A DNA stretch of 64,000 nt from Verrucomicrobiales bacterium (GCA_027488845.1 JAIYBC010000050.1:1-64000), one strand, 5' to 3'; shown: positions 16,584 through 25,842, counted from the stretch's first letter. Numbers and translations are program-made. The notes: generated by a model not told the origin, from the sequence alone.

Positions 16584-19500
16584 ATGAATCCATTCCCCAT
16601 TTCCCGCCTCGGCAACCGGCTCGCCGTCCTGCTCGGGACGTTGGTGCTCCTGACGGCCCGGGCCCAGGACGCCACCTTCGCCGAGACGGAGTCCGAGTTC
16701 GCGGCTTCGGCCGACTTCAACGGCGACGGGTTGCGCGACGTCGTGATCGTCGACCGTACCTCGGGTTGGTACCGGATGATTCCGGGCACCAACGGGAACC
16801 GGCCAATCTTCCCGCCGCTCCGGCCGACCGGGATCGCGCCGGTCGACGGATTCACCGCCGGCCCGCTGCTGACCCGGGCCCCGGGGTCTTCCACCGTCTC
16901 GCCGACGGCCACCAACCAACCCGACTTTGCGGTCTCGGGAAATGCCGCCAACCGCGTTCTGGTCTTTGACGGTGCCGCCGTCGCCCCCCAACCGCGCGCC
17001 CTCTTCACCATCGGGGTTGGGCCCGGCCCGATGGTGGCCCTCGACATCGCCGGCGCCACCAACACGCCGATGCTCGACCTCGTGGTCCTGACCGCGATGA
17101 ACGGACCGGCCGTCCCCAACCGGTGGGAGACCCTCCGCAACTCGGCCAATGCGTTCGCCCCGTTGGGCGACGTCACGGATCCCCACACCCGCCGCCACGT
17201 CACCCGCATCCAACCCAAGGCCGGCGGGAACGTGCACCGCGTCGTGTCGGTCCGAACCTCGGGTGGCATCGAGGCCCTGGAGTTCCATGCGATCCGCGCG
17301 GGGCTTCCGGTCTCCGACGCCAGCTCGGGACCATTGGCGGCCGGATCCCGGTTCGCGGCCGGCGTGTTCGGCAATCGGACCCTGGCCTCGGTGCTGACCT
17401 GGGTGCCGGGAAGCAGCGAGTTCGCGGTGTGGCCGGTGAGCGAACCGGTCGCCGACGACTTCGAGTTGCCGAACTCGCCCGCGGCCCGGTTCGGGTTCGG
17501 GACGAACACCGTGGACGGGATCTTCGTGGTCGAAGGTCCGACCCGCCCCCAACTGGTGATCAGCCTCAACGACGCACGGGACGCCTGGATCTTCGACTTC
17601 GACGGGGTCAACGCCCCGGTGCCGCGGGATGTGGTCGGCAGCCTGCCCGATGAACATTTCAACTTCGCCTTCTCCACGGCGCCTGGCCGGATCGCGACCT
17701 TCTCCAACCTCTCGCGGGCCCCGGGCCCCTCGGATGTGCAGCGCGTCTCGGTCTGGAACGGGACGAACTATGCGCAGATCAGCTCGTATTCCTTCGGCTC
17801 CACGATTCCCGCCCACGCCTACGGCAACGTCTCCCAGTTCCGCGGCGAGCCGTTCGTGAGCCCGCATCCGGAGTTGCTCTCGATCGACCGCGCCGGCGAC
17901 TGGGCTTCCGTGCCGACATTGACTCCCTCGCCATTGCCCGGAGCCCCGGGCGTGGTGACGGTGAGCGGTGAGAGCGACCGCAGCTCCCTACGCGGGCTGG
18001 GATCGAGCAACGTCGTGACCCTGGCGGCAATCCCCGGCACCACCGCGGTGCTGGCCAACCAGTTGAACGAAACCCTGTCTATCACCCCGTTGACCGGGAA
18101 CCTGGGGCCGGTTGGCGCCGACCTCGTCCTGTATCCGCGGCCGGGGACCTATCCCACCGCCATCTCGATGACCCTTTCCTCGGGGAACGCGGCGGACCGG
18201 ATCCGCTACCGCCTGGACGGAGGCGAGTGGGTTCCCTACGCCGGGCCCGTCCTTGTTCAGGTCACCACCACCGTGGAGGCCTACGCGGAATCCTCCACCG
18301 GGGCCGGCCGTTCCCGCATCCTCTCGGGACGCTACACGTTGACCACCTCCTGGGCCTCGCAGGACTCCGACGGCGACGGCGTTCCCGACTTCGTGGAATC
18401 CGCGCGCGGCCTCGATCCGCGGGCGGGGACCGACTCGGACCGGGATGGCTTCAGCGATCTCGACGAGATCCTCTCGGGATCCAATCCCGCTGATGCTTCC
18501 AGCGTGCCGCCCGCAGGGCATGAAGCGTGGACCCGTTCGGCCACGGTCGACCTGAGCGTGGTGCCCCAGCCGCACCTGGTTCCGCTCCCCGCGTTCGGTT
18601 CGGCGGACGGCACCGTGGTCGGACTTCGGACCCTCCAAGGAACCCTTCTGTCCGAGGCCGTGACGACCAACCGACTTCCGCTGAACACCCCGGGTGCCGC
18701 GGAGTTCCACGTGGGCCTGGGCGCCGGCGGCCTTGTGAGCCTGGCCACCCCGGAGCACTTCCTCGCATCGCCGGAACGACCGGTCGCCGGCGCCCCGAGC
18801 GCCCGCGAGCTGGTGGGACTCTTCGTGGTGCCGAATCCCGCCCCGGCGGAGATCCCCTTCGGATCGTCCGGCCATCCCGATGCCGCCGCCGTCCGCCGCT
18901 GGGAGGACGCCGCGCGGGCCTTCCTCTCCACCAATTCCGGCCCGTCCTTCGACGTGGTCCTCCAGCCGGTGGACCTGCTGGTGACCGCGCTGTTCGAGCG
19001 GAAGCTCGACGAGATCCTGACGACGAACGTCTGGTCGCGGAGCCTGCCGCTGGGACTGTTCCCGCATCGTCCTTCCGACGCGGGCCGGACGAATCCTCCG
19101 GCGGAACTGCTGGCCAACCTGACCCGACCCTCGACCAGCAACACGTGGAACCTGGTCCAGATGCTGGCCGACCTGCGGTCCAACGCCTCGAACCTCCCCG
19201 ACCGCGACATCCTCGACCTGCGCCTCCTCACCACCGAGCTGTACCGGGTTTGCACGTTCTCCAACTCGGTGGTGGTGACGAACGCGCTGGGGACTCTCCG
19301 TCCTGTGACCCATGGCCCGGTGCTGGATGAACTGCGGCGACTCGTCGCCGACGGGACCGTCGGTTCGGCCTATGCGACCCTTCCTTCCGTGGCCGGGCTG
19401 TTGCCCGGGGCCGCGGCGGGCGCCCGCAGGCTCCTCGACGGCGTGTCGCCCCGCAACCGGGTGACGTTGGACCTGGTCATGGTCCCGGATCCCGAGTCCG

Positions 19501-22190
19501 ACTCCTGCACGGTACTCCGGACTCCTGCCGGCGCGGCGGTCGCGTTGCTGGACACCCATCTCAATCCGTATCCGTTGGCGATCCGCTTCCCCCTGGCGCC
19601 CGGAGCCCGAATCCGCGCGGTGGGCTACGAGGACGTCCCGGTCCCGTCCTGCGCCACCCGGGCCCTGGAAGTGGTCACCCTCTCGGTGGTGGAGATCCCG
19701 ATCCCCGACGAGGAGGACACCGATGCGGACGGACTGCCCGACGCCTGGGAACGCTTCTTCTTCACCGGAGACATCTACCCTTACGGCTACGACGACAACG
19801 ACCGTGACGGCTACTACAACCACCAGGAACTGGAGGCCGGCACGGATCCCAGCTCGGCGGCGAGTCATCCGGCCGGTCCGCCGCAGGGAAGCGGATTGGC
19901 GGTGAACGGTCTCCGGGTCGAGCCCAACGGGGAGGAGGAGGTCTCCCTGGATCCCTCGGGTGGGGTGATCATCACGGGTGGAGGCAAGGCGCGTTCCGGA
20001 ATCCATTTGATGGCCGGAAACGCGGAGGGAATCCACGCCAAGCTCGGCATCCCCTCGGACACGGACCTGTCGGAGGAAGGCGTCGATGGCCTGCAACCGC
20101 TACGGCTGCCCAACTATCTCGACCTGACGGTCTTCGGCACCGTCGGGAGCAAGACCAACCAGCCGGTGACCGCGCTTTCGGCCGCGGGTGGATTCAGCCA
20201 GCTGACCCTGACCATCAGCACCGCGGCCCAGGGCTCCCGATCGAACCTGATCCTGTTGGCCGGAAAGGGCGGACAACCACTCGGATTCGGATATGTCACC
20301 AACCGGGGGCGGATTCTGCTGACCCGGCAATCCGGCTTCCTGGCCTCGCAGGGACCGTCAGGACCCCTGTCCAAGTCCAAGAGCGGCGTCGTGGGCGTCC
20401 TGGTCCAGAAACTCTCCGCGGTCGTGGGCAAGGCGAGGTCGGTGGCATTGGCAGGCCTTTCCCAGACCAAGGACGCGGTCACGACGGTGGTCCAGGTCGC
20501 CGCGGACGCCGCCGCGGAGGGCGTCTGGAATGGGGCCACCGGGAACGGCGGGGACGAGGAGGGGGATGGCGAAGGCGAAGGCGGGGAAGGGGAAGATCCG
20601 ATGGTGGCGGAACTTCCGGGGGGCATCGTGATTCCCGGGGTTCGGACAGTGACCGTGTTGCCCGCGGATCCGACGCTCAACTCCGTTTCGGTCTCGCAGT
20701 TGGACGTGATCACCTTGGACGCCGGCCGGTTCTCGGTTTCGGACGCCGGTGTGATCCGAAACGACATCCTCTACGGCAGTGCCGGGCCGACCCGCATCGC
20801 CGGATTGGGCACCGGGGAGGCCGACGGGCTCGGGCTTTCCCAATACACCGGATTCAAGAGTTCCAAGGCCAGTGGGTTCGGGACGACCGGAGGCATCACC
20901 GCCCGCCGGGAACTGGTGCCGGAACGCACCCTCGAATTGTTCCAGTCCCCAGGCTCCCTGCCCACGGTGACCCCGTTTCCCGACCTGGACTTCGACGCCG
21001 TCGATCCCCGTCACGGTGGCCTCGAGGTGCACACCGCGGGGACCACCGGAAAGGGACCGCTGCTCCACCTCCTACGCCTGCAACCCCGGGCGGACGAGTT
21101 GGTCATCGATTTCGCCTACGCGGGCATCATCGCGGACTCGGTGGAACTGGGCGTGTCGGACGAACTTGGATCCGGATGTGCCTCCACGAATCCGCCTGCA
21201 TCGAGCCACCGCCTCCGCGGGACCGGACGCCTCGTCGGGATGCGGTCGGAGGTGCCGGTGTTGGGACAACGCACGGCCCTCCTGCGCACCCGGCTCCAGT
21301 TTGACGCCCCGATGTCCTGGGTCGGCGACGATGGGCGGACCCGTTGTTCCGGAACCCTGCTGACCGTGACCACGGTGCTGCGGGAACCGGTGCTGATGCT
21401 GGACGAGGAACCCCGGGTGACGGTGTACCAGGGCCAGTTCGGGTCGGTTGCCGCCGGCTTGCGTCCACAACGCCCATTCGACCGCGGCGACGCTCCCGTT
21501 TCCGCGACGGGTGGACTGCCGGAGGCCTCGCACCGGATTGTTTCCGGACTGCGCCTCGGGCGCGTCGCGGATCCGGAAAGGGCTTCGTTGCCCGACGCCT
21601 TGGCCTTGGGCGACGACGTGGACGGATTCGACGACGACGACGGGGTCCTGCCGCAGGGGGCTTTCCTGCCGGGATCACCGGTCACGCTGGACCTGATGGT
21701 GGTGGCGCCGCCGTCTGGCGCCCGGCTCGACGCCTTCGCCGACTGGAACCGGGACCGGGACTGGAATGACGCCGACGAGCAGATCGCCCGCTCGCTTCTT
21801 CTGACGAACGGGTTGAACCGCCTCACCCTCCCGATCCCCGCGGGGGCGTCGAACGGCGTGGTGCTTGCCCGGTTCCGCCTCAGTTCGGCCGGCGGATTGG
21901 CCGCGTTCGGAACGGCTCCCGACGGCGAGGTGGAGGACTACCGCTGGCTGGTCGGCACGCCCCTGCGCCCGGCGCGCGTCAGCCCGATCCTCATCGATGC
22001 CGACGGCCTGGCCACCGTCCAGGTCGATGCGGACCCGGGATCGATCGTGACCTTGGAATCCACCACCAGCCTGGATGGGGGAACCTGGTCGTCGGAGCGG
22101 CCACCGGTCGCCACCGGGGCGGGTTCCACCCAACTGCCGGCGGACGCCGCGACGGCCCGCCATCGGTTCTTCCGGATTCGGACGGAATGA
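16584..22190 (+). CDS. Giant secreted modular protein C (1868 aa; FG-GAP-like, TSP3, GEVED)
   Basis: 1868 residues with a signal peptide ending near A-R-A-Q. Visible modules in order: an N-terminal region opening with F-N-G-D-G-L-R-D-V, as in FG-GAP/VCBS repeats; a chitobiase-C-terminal-like segment near 530-580 (Y-R-L-D-G-G-E-W); a thrombospondin-type-3 Ca-binding stretch at about 592-640 (D-S-D-G-D-G-V-P-D); a second such stretch at about 1040-1095; an acidic Gly/Glu linker near 1325-1345; a GEVED-type domain at about 1640-1790 (D-R-G-D-A-P ... E-V-E-D-Y-R-W); and a C-terminal module ending in R-F-F-R-I-R. The calcium-binding repeats and lack of enzyme motifs suggest an extracellular structural or adhesive role, which is inference. 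Confidence 0.88.
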   Translation: MNPFPISRLGNRLAVLLGTLVLLTARAQDATFAETESEFAASADFNGDGLRDVVIVDRTSGWYRMIPGTNGNRPIFPPLRPTGIAPVDGFTAGPLLTRAPGSSTVSPTATNQPDFAVSGNAANRVLVFDGAAVAPQPRALFTIGVGPGPMVALDIAGATNTPMLDLVVLTAMNGPAVPNRWETLRNSANAFAPLGDVTDPHTRRHVTRIQPKAGGNVHRVVSVRTSGGIEALEFHAIRAGLPVSDASSGPLAAGSRFAAGVFGNRTLASVLTWVPGSSEFAVWPVSEPVADDFELPNSPAARFGFGTNTVDGIFVVEGPTRPQLVISLNDARDAWIFDFDGVNAPVPRDVVGSLPDEHFNFAFSTAPGRIATFSNLSRAPGPSDVQRVSVWNGTNYAQISSYSFGSTIPAHAYGNVSQFRGEPFVSPHPELLSIDRAGDWASVPTLTPSPLPGAPGVVTVSGESDRSSLRGLGSSNVVTLAAIPGTTAVLANQLNETLSITPLTGNLGPVGADLVLYPRPGTYPTAISMTLSSGNAADRIRYRLDGGEWVPYAGPVLVQVTTTVEAYAESSTGAGRSRILSGRYTLTTSWASQDSDGDGVPDFVESARGLDPRAGTDSDRDGFSDLDEILSGSNPADASSVPPAGHEAWTRSATVDLSVVPQPHLVPLPAFGSADGTVVGLRTLQGTLLSEAVTTNRLPLNTPGAAEFHVGLGAGGLVSLATPEHFLASPERPVAGAPSARELVGLFVVPNPAPAEIPFGSSGHPDAAAVRRWEDAARAFLSTNSGPSFDVVLQPVDLLVTALFERKLDEILTTNVWSRSLPLGLFPHRPSDAGRTNPPAELLANLTRPSTSNTWNLVQMLADLRSNASNLPDRDILDLRLLTTELYRVCTFSNSVVVTNALGTLRPVTHGPVLDELRRLVADGTVGSAYATLPSVAGLLPGAAAGARRLLDGVSPRNRVTLDLVMVPDPESDSCTVLRTPAGAAVALLDTHLNPYPLAIRFPLAPGARIRAVGYEDVPVPSCATRALEVVTLSVVEIPIPDEEDTDADGLPDAWERFFFTGDIYPYGYDDNDRDGYYNHQELEAGTDPSSAASHPAGPPQGSGLAVNGLRVEPNGEEEVSLDPSGGVIITGGGKARSGIHLMAGNAEGIHAKLGIPSDTDLSEEGVDGLQPLRLPNYLDLTVFGTVGSKTNQPVTALSAAGGFSQLTLTISTAAQGSRSNLILLAGKGGQPLGFGYVTNRGRILLTRQSGFLASQGPSGPLSKSKSGVVGVLVQKLSAVVGKARSVALAGLSQTKDAVTTVVQVAADAAAEGVWNGATGNGGDEEGDGEGEGGEGEDPMVAELPGGIVIPGVRTVTVLPADPTLNSVSVSQLDVITLDAGRFSVSDAGVIRNDILYGSAGPTRIAGLGTGEADGLGLSQYTGFKSSKASGFGTTGGITARRELVPERTLELFQSPGSLPTVTPFPDLDFDAVDPRHGGLEVHTAGTTGKGPLLHLLRLQPRADELVIDFAYAGIIADSVELGVSDELGSGCASTNPPASSHRLRGTGRLVGMRSEVPVLGQRTALLRTRLQFDAPMSWVGDDGRTRCSGTLLTVTTVLREPVLMLDEEPRVTVYQGQFGSVAAGLRPQRPFDRGDAPVSATGGLPEASHRIVSGLRLGRVADPERASLPDALALGDDVDGFDDDDGVLPQGAFLPGSPVTLDLMVVAPPSGARLDAFADWNRDRDWNDADEQIARSLLLTNGLNRLTLPIPAGASNGVVLARFRLSSAGGLAAFGTAPDGEVEDYRWLVGTPLRPARVSPILIDADGLATVQVDADPGSIVTLESTTSLDGGTWSSERPPVATGAGSTQLPADAATARHRFFRIRTE

Positions 22191-22244
22191 AGGGGACGCG
22201 CTGTCGAATCCTTCGAATCCGCAGCCCTTCCGCGGCGTTCCCTA

Positions 22245-22658
22245 CTATTCCGTGCGACCGGAAGAGGTTCGGAAGGGATGCTTCTCCAGGATCTGGTCGT
22301 AGACCTCGGCTTGGCCGGGAGTCAGCACCGCGCGGAACCTAGGCACATACCGCTCGAACAGGTCCCGCCGGTACTTCGATCGACGGGGGGCGTTCCGCGC
22401 TTCCGCAGCCCATTCCACGGCGATCTGGCGCATCTGCACCTTCTGCTCCGCGGAAAGGTTGAGCTGGACGGCCAGATTGGCCACCAGGGTGTCCGCGTCG
22501 TTGCGGGTGACCGTGATGCGGCCGGGAAATGTGGAGGTCTCCGAGGGCCCCCCCTCCGCGGGCCGCGAGGGGAATTGCCGCCCGACGAGGATGCCGCTGG
22601 CGAAGATGACCGCCAGTGCCGCCCCGATCCGCAGGATTTGCCAGTGTTGGGACGTCAT
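22245..22658 (-). CDS. Periplasmic Spy/CpxP-like sensor protein with N-terminal anchor
   Basis: 137 residues from the ATG at 22658. One N-terminal membrane helix (about 9-27) precedes a periplasmic helical domain with the L-N-L-S-A-E-Q-K-x-x-M-R-Q-I pattern and a later V-L-T-P-G-Q-A-E-V-Y, both typical of the CpxP/Spy/CnrX-type heavy-metal-resistance fold. Its start overlaps the stop of the preceding gene as ATGA. Placed after an ECF sigma factor and a one-TM protein, it most likely senses an envelope signal for that sigma system, as CnrX does in Cupriavidus. No His or Met cluster for a particular metal stands out. Confidence 0.7.
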   Translation of the reverse strand: MTSQHWQILRIGAALAVIFASGILVGRQFPSRPAEGGPSETSTFPGRITVTRNDADTLVANLAVQLNLSAEQKVQMRQIAVEWAAEARNAPRRSKYRRDLFERYVPRFRAVLTPGQAEVYDQILEKHPFRTSSGRTE

Positions 22659-22972
22659 GGGGACACTCCCGGGAACGGGCGTTCGGCCATCTCGGTGAAG
22701 GGATCGGTCTCCGGGTCCGCACCGTCGGGACGAACGCGGTCCCCGAAGGACAGTTGAACCGTCATGGCCAAGCCGACGGCGAGGCCGGCTCCGATGGCCG
22801 CCAAGCGGTCCCAGGAACGGAGCCGGATGTTGGACTGGAAACCGGACTGCCAACGGGCCACGACCCGCCCGGCCAGGAACGGCGGCATGTCCGGTTCCGG
22901 TCCGGCGGGCGGGGGAGACGCCTTCCGGGCCAGTTCCACCAGCCTTTGGAGGCGCTGTTCGGCGGGGCTCAC
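22655..22972 (-). CDS. Single-pass membrane protein, probable anti-sigma factor
   Basis: 105 residues if translated from the GTG at 22972, which overlaps the sigma-factor stop as GTGA; its own stop overlaps the next start as ATGA. The roughly 50-residue cytoplasmic N-terminus contains P-P-F-L-A-G-R-V-V-A-R, followed by one membrane helix (about 57-77) and a short periplasmic tail. The small size, topology and translational coupling to an ECF sigma factor point to an anti-sigma factor. There is no zinc-binding HxxxCxxC motif, so it is not a ZAS-type anti-sigma. The assignment rests on context and topology rather than on a recognised domain. Confidence 0.65.
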   Translation of the reverse strand: MSPAEQRLQRLVELARKASPPPAGPEPDMPPFLAGRVVARWQSGFQSNIRLRSWDRLAAIGAGLAVGLAMTVQLSFGDRVRPDGADPETDPFTEMAERPFPGVSP

Positions 22973-23613
22973 GGTTTCTGTTCCTCCAGTTCGACGAAGG
23001 CCCGACGGAGTCGCCCGCGGGCCCGGAAAAGCCGCACCCGGGTGAGGGTCGCATTCCATCCCGCCTCCGCACAGGCCTCGGCGAGGGACGCTCCCTCCAA
23101 TTCGATCCGGCGCAAGATCCAGGCATCCTTGGGATCCAGCGATTCCAAAAGGCGCTCGAACAAGGCGCGTGCTCCGTCGAAGTCTCCCGACCGGGTGGAC
23201 TGGACGTCGGAGGCGACTTCTTCCAGGACCGCCTGTTCCGTGGGCTCCAGTTCAGTCCAGCGCACCGTCGGGCGCACCCGATGCCGCCGCAGGCGATCCA
23301 GCGACGTGTTCAGCGCGATGCGCCCCACCCAATGGCTGAAGGGCACCTCACCCCGATACTGGTCCAGGCACTGGAACATCTTCAAAAACACATCCTGCAT
23401 CAGGTCTTCGGCATCATCCTGGCGATGCAGGTGGCGCCGCACGATCCGCCCGACCAGTGGGCCGAGGCGCCTCACGGCTTCCTGGGCCATGTCGGCATTC
23501 CCTTCCCGGATCTGGTCCAGCATCTCCGCTGGCACCTCCACGTCGCTTTCCCGCAGACGAGACGCGGAGTCCCCCTCCGTGTTACAGCGGTTGGGCGATT
23601 TCTCGCGATCCAT
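22969..23613 (-). CDS. ECF-type RNA polymerase sigma factor
   Basis: 214 residues from the ATG at 23613; the frame is open further upstream but crosses the probable promoter. Region 2 is clear, with D-A-E-D-L-M-Q-D-V-F-L-K and S-H-W-V-G-R-I-A-L-N, followed by R-L-R-R-H. Region 4 lies at about 155-205 and contains the L-D-P-K-D-A-W-I-L-R-R-I-E-L-E-G pattern and a helix-turn-helix. The two genes behind it encode a probable anti-sigma factor and a periplasmic sensor, all overlapping by 4 bp, so this is a self-contained envelope-response module. Such operons are usually autoregulated. Its targets are unknown; squalene-hopene cyclase diverges from the same intergenic region. Confidence 0.9.
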   Translation of the reverse strand: MDREKSPNRCNTEGDSASRLRESDVEVPAEMLDQIREGNADMAQEAVRRLGPLVGRIVRRHLHRQDDAEDLMQDVFLKMFQCLDQYRGEVPFSHWVGRIALNTSLDRLRRHRVRPTVRWTELEPTEQAVLEEVASDVQSTRSGDFDGARALFERLLESLDPKDAWILRRIELEGASLAEACAEAGWNATLTRVRLFRARGRLRRAFVELEEQKP

Positions 23614-23692
23614 CGACAAGGGACCAGCATGAAGGGATGGACCGGAAACCGCACCAAGGAACCGTTCGCCGGACGGGTGGGCCTGCGGGACA

Positions 23693-23721
23693 ATAATCGC
23701 TTTGCCGGGAAGAGCTCCCAA
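23693..23721 (-). promoter_or_regulatory. Possible promoter of the ECF sigma operon
   Basis: On the minus strand TTGGGA (23716-23721) and GATTAT (23693-23698) are separated by exactly 17 bp, about 70 bp upstream of the sigma-factor ATG. Each box matches the sigma-70 consensus at four of six positions. An ECF-dependent promoter may also exist but I could not identify one with confidence. Confidence 0.35.
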
Positions 23722-23737
23722 AAGCATTGTCCCGGGC

Positions 23738-25717
23738 ATGTCAGTGAGTTCCGCGTCCGCGGGAAGGCCCGCCCACGCCGAGTCGGTCCCATCCCATCCC
23801 GGCGTCCCCGGTTTCGACGAAGCGATCACCCGGTCGCAAAGCTACCTCCTTTCGGAGCAGCGTCCCGAGGGCTATTGGATCGGCGAGCTGCTGGTCGACG
23901 TGACGCTCGTGGCCGACATGGTCGCGTTCTACCACTGGTGGGGGAAGGTGGACCGGGAATGGGAGCGGAAGGCGATCCACCACATCTTCTCGAAGCAGCT
24001 GCCGGACGGTGGATGGAACATCTATCCGAACGGACCCGCCGAGGTGAACGCGACCATCAAGGCCTACCTGGCCCTGAAGCTCGCCGGCATCCCGACCACC
24101 GATCCCCGCATGCTCAAGGCCCGCGAGATGGCGCGGAACCTGGGTGGCGTGCCCCGCATGAACACGTTCTCCAAGCTCTACCTGGCGCTCATCGGCCTGG
24201 TGACCTGGAACCACGTGCCGACCATCCCGTGCGAGGTGCTGCTGATCGGAAAGTGGTTCCACGTGAACTTCTGGGAGATGAGCAACTGGTCGCGGGCCAT
24301 GATCATCCCGCTCGCCATCATCAACCACTTCCGTCCGACCCGCCCGGTCGGGGTCGACCTCGACGAGCTGTATCCCAACGGAAAGTGGGAGTTGGATGAG
24401 CCGCTGCGCCCCCGCTACTTCGACTTCTCCCTCCGCAACATGTTCCTGTGGCTCGACCGCCTGCATAAGCTGGCGGAATGGGTCAGCCGACGGGGACTGC
24501 ACCCGTTCCGCAAGGAGGCCCTCAAGCGCTCGGAACAGTGGATGTTGGAGCGTTTCGAAGGCAGCGACGGCCTCGCCGCGATCTTCCCGGCGATGCTCAA
24601 CGCCCTGATCGCGCTGATCGCCCTCGGCTATCCGGACGACCATCCGGAGGTGGTCCGAGCCCATCGGGAACTGACCAAGCTCATGCATTTCACCGAGGAC
24701 TCGGTGCGCATCGAGCCGTGTTTCTCCCCGGTCTGGGACACCGCCATCGTCTCGATCTGCCTCCGGGAGTCCGGCGTTCCGGCGAACCACCCCAAGATGG
24801 TCCGTGCCGCCGAGTGGACGATGGGGAAGGAGATCCGTTTCCGCGGCGACTGGATCCACAAGAACCCGGTCGACGTCGAGCCCTCGGGCTGGGTGTTCGA
24901 GTTCGCCAACAAGTGGAATCCCGACGTGGACGACACCGCGATGGTGATCCTCGCCCTGCGCCAGGTGGCCACGGACAACCCCGCCCGACGGGACGAATGC
25001 CGCGAGCGGGCGATCCGCTGGATGATGACCTTCCAGTGCAAGGACGGCGGTTGGGCGGCCTTCGACAAGGACTGCACCAAGTCGATCCTCGAGAAGGTCC
25101 CGTTCGCCGACCACAACGCGATGCTCGACCCCGAGTGCGCGGACATCACGGCCCGCATCCTGGAACTGCTCGGCTACGAGGGCTGGGACCCGAAACATCC
25201 CCAGATCCGCCGGGCCATCACCTATCTCCAGCAACAGCAGGAGGCGGACGGCTCGTGGTACGGCCGTTGGGGCGTCAACTACATCTACGGCACCTGGCAG
25301 GTGCTCCGCGGCATGCGGGCGTTGAACTGGAACATGCAGGAGCCCTGGCTGGTCCGCGGCGCCGAGTGGCTGCGCAAGGTCCAGTTGCCCGACGGCGGCT
25401 GGGGCGAGCGCTGCAACACCTACGACGACCCGATCTTCAAGGGCGCGGGCCCGGCCACGCCGTCCCAGACCGCCTGGGCCGTCATGGGTCTCTGCGCCAT
25501 GGGCAACCCGGAGGATCCCGCGCTGCGCCGCGGCGTGGAATGGCTGATCCGGAACCAGAACGAGGACGGCAGCTGGACCGAGGAGGAGATCACCGGCACC
25601 GGCTTCCCGTGCGTGTTCTACCTCAAGTACGACATGTACCGGAACAGTTGGCCGCTGCTGGCCCTCGCCACCTACCGCCGACTTTGGCAGGGCATCCCGG
25701 CGGGCACCGTCGGTTGA
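23738..25717 (+). CDS. shc: Squalene-hopene cyclase
   Basis: 659 residues from the ATG at 23738, within the usual 630-720. The catalytic D-x-D-D motif is present as D396-V-D-D. QW repeats occur throughout: Q-L-P-D-G-G-W, Q-C-K-D-G-G-W, Q-E-A-D-G-S-W, a second Q-L-P-D-G-G-W, and Q-N-E-D-G-S-W near the end. The enzyme cyclises squalene to hopene at the cytoplasmic membrane, the first committed step of hopanoid synthesis. No other hopanoid (hpn) genes lie next to it. It diverges from the ECF sigma operon with a 124-bp gap. Confidence 0.97.
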   Translation: MSVSSASAGRPAHAESVPSHPGVPGFDEAITRSQSYLLSEQRPEGYWIGELLVDVTLVADMVAFYHWWGKVDREWERKAIHHIFSKQLPDGGWNIYPNGPAEVNATIKAYLALKLAGIPTTDPRMLKAREMARNLGGVPRMNTFSKLYLALIGLVTWNHVPTIPCEVLLIGKWFHVNFWEMSNWSRAMIIPLAIINHFRPTRPVGVDLDELYPNGKWELDEPLRPRYFDFSLRNMFLWLDRLHKLAEWVSRRGLHPFRKEALKRSEQWMLERFEGSDGLAAIFPAMLNALIALIALGYPDDHPEVVRAHRELTKLMHFTEDSVRIEPCFSPVWDTAIVSICLRESGVPANHPKMVRAAEWTMGKEIRFRGDWIHKNPVDVEPSGWVFEFANKWNPDVDDTAMVILALRQVATDNPARRDECRERAIRWMMTFQCKDGGWAAFDKDCTKSILEKVPFADHNAMLDPECADITARILELLGYEGWDPKHPQIRRAITYLQQQQEADGSWYGRWGVNYIYGTWQVLRGMRALNWNMQEPWLVRGAEWLRKVQLPDGGWGERCNTYDDPIFKGAGPATPSQTAWAVMGLCAMGNPEDPALRRGVEWLIRNQNEDGSWTEEEITGTGFPCVFYLKYDMYRNSWPLLALATYRRLWQGIPAGTVG

Positions 25718-25750
25718 GGGCGGCCGGGTGGCCACCGCCGGGGTCGTCCT

Positions 25751-25784
25751 ATCCGTCCCATAGGACCCATGTGACCCATGAGCC
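25751..25784. repeat. Nonamer-period intergenic repeat
   Basis: Three 9-bp units (ATCCGTCCC, ATAGGACCC, ATGTGACCC) and a partial fourth (ATGAGCC) follow one another between the cyclase and aconitase genes. The reverse complement of the first unit is GGGACGGAT, which is the unit repeated at 61584 and 62178. Confidence 0.6.
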
Positions 25785-25842
25785 AGGGACGGAATCCACG
25801 GCCAGGCGGTCGTGGCCACACAGCCGTGGCCACGGCGGTTCC

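Noticed and set aside
17988-20096. 702-codon minus-strand frame inside giant gene C
   Set aside because: Same GC-driven antisense artefact.
22700-23126. 293-codon extension upstream of the CpxP-like gene
   Set aside because: The extra frame overlaps two other genes and lacks composition typical of protein; the overlapping ATG at 22658 explains the real start.
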